A stretch of DNA of 64,000 nucleotides. It comes from Cymbidium sinense (Eukaryota > Streptophyta > Magnoliopsida > Asparagales > Orchidaceae). Numbering within the stretch: position 1 is the stretch's first letter; the number at the start of each line of letters is the position of its first letter. Positions 63,858-64,000 of the stretch are shown piece after piece. The notes under the pieces were generated by a model that had not been told where the DNA came from, ran no database searches, and saw only the letters and a list, made by a program, of their open reading frames with translations. The stretch covers positions 57,506,514 to 57,570,513 of the forward strand of contig CM038214.1 in assembly GCA_021442155.1 (NCBI GenBank), written 5' to 3'. A program made the translations under genes and the position numbers.

Positions 63858-64000
63858 AATGGGCAGAACCTTGAGGGCAGGAACATCATCGTCAACTAGG
63901 CTCAGGCCCAAAGGCAAAGGTAGAGAGGCAATGGTGATCACGGTGGTGGTGGGGATCTGAGGCATTGTTTGATATGGTGGTGGTGGGGAGATATCAGGAT
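63858..64000 (+). pseudogene. GRP fragment, copy 17, cut by window end
   Basis: N-G-Q-N-L-R-A-G-T-S-S-S-T-like start in the usual position: aatgggcagaaccttgaggg, then atcatcgtcaactaggctca with TAG at codon 14. The following Gly-rich region has several deletions (tggtggtggggatctgaggc). It continues past the right edge. Confidence 0.8.

Overview
The window looks like nuclear DNA of a seed plant. It has Arabidopsis-type telomere-like repeats (CCCTAAA on the + strand, TTTAGGG on the - strand), a plant L1-type LINE whose ORF1 resembles DUF4283 proteins and whose ORF2 ends in RNase H, Ty3/Gypsy gag and protease remnants, and many fragments of a plant glycine-rich RNA-binding protein (GRP) gene. I cannot name the species. 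No intact, convincingly functional gene is visible.

Layout. Bases 1-3284 are AT-rich and non-coding, with two old tandem families (about 160 bp and about 260 bp periods). Bases 3285-4640 are a degraded retroelement-derived segment with a protease remnant, duplicated at 24012-25350. From about 4641 to the right edge the window is one long array of degenerate telomere-like DNA, in which blocks of TAAA/CCTAAA-rich sequence alternate with blocks of degenerate CCCTAAA. It is interrupted by a 9-kb LINE (6620-15661, with poly-A tail and probable target-site duplication), a 5'-truncated SINE (19354-19529), the duplicated retroelement segment, and a gag fragment (49984-51194).

The array is not simple low-complexity DNA. 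About 35 copies of a short non-telomeric marker (core gtttacttaattt) recur, mostly 1.0-1.3 kb apart, or 1.5-2.1 kb apart where a GRP fragment lies between. Each unit reads: TAAA-rich block (about 0.8 kb), marker, CCCTAAA block, optional GRP fragment, CCCTAAA block, next TAAA block. Seventeen GRP fragments were found, all on the + strand. Nearly all begin at the same point in the RNA-recognition domain (N-G-Q), run through the glycine-rich tail to a conserved 3' UTR, and end in an A-run. Most carry early stops, often at CAG codons; only the copy at 62089 keeps an open frame of 85 codons. A shared leader upstream of most copies shows that the GRP piece was amplified as part of the satellite rather than inserted many times.

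The main candidate for something undescribed is this composite satellite: a telomere-like, higher-order repeat that has captured and multiplied the 3' half of an RNA-binding-protein gene. All coordinates and alignments were made by eye and are approximate at block edges.
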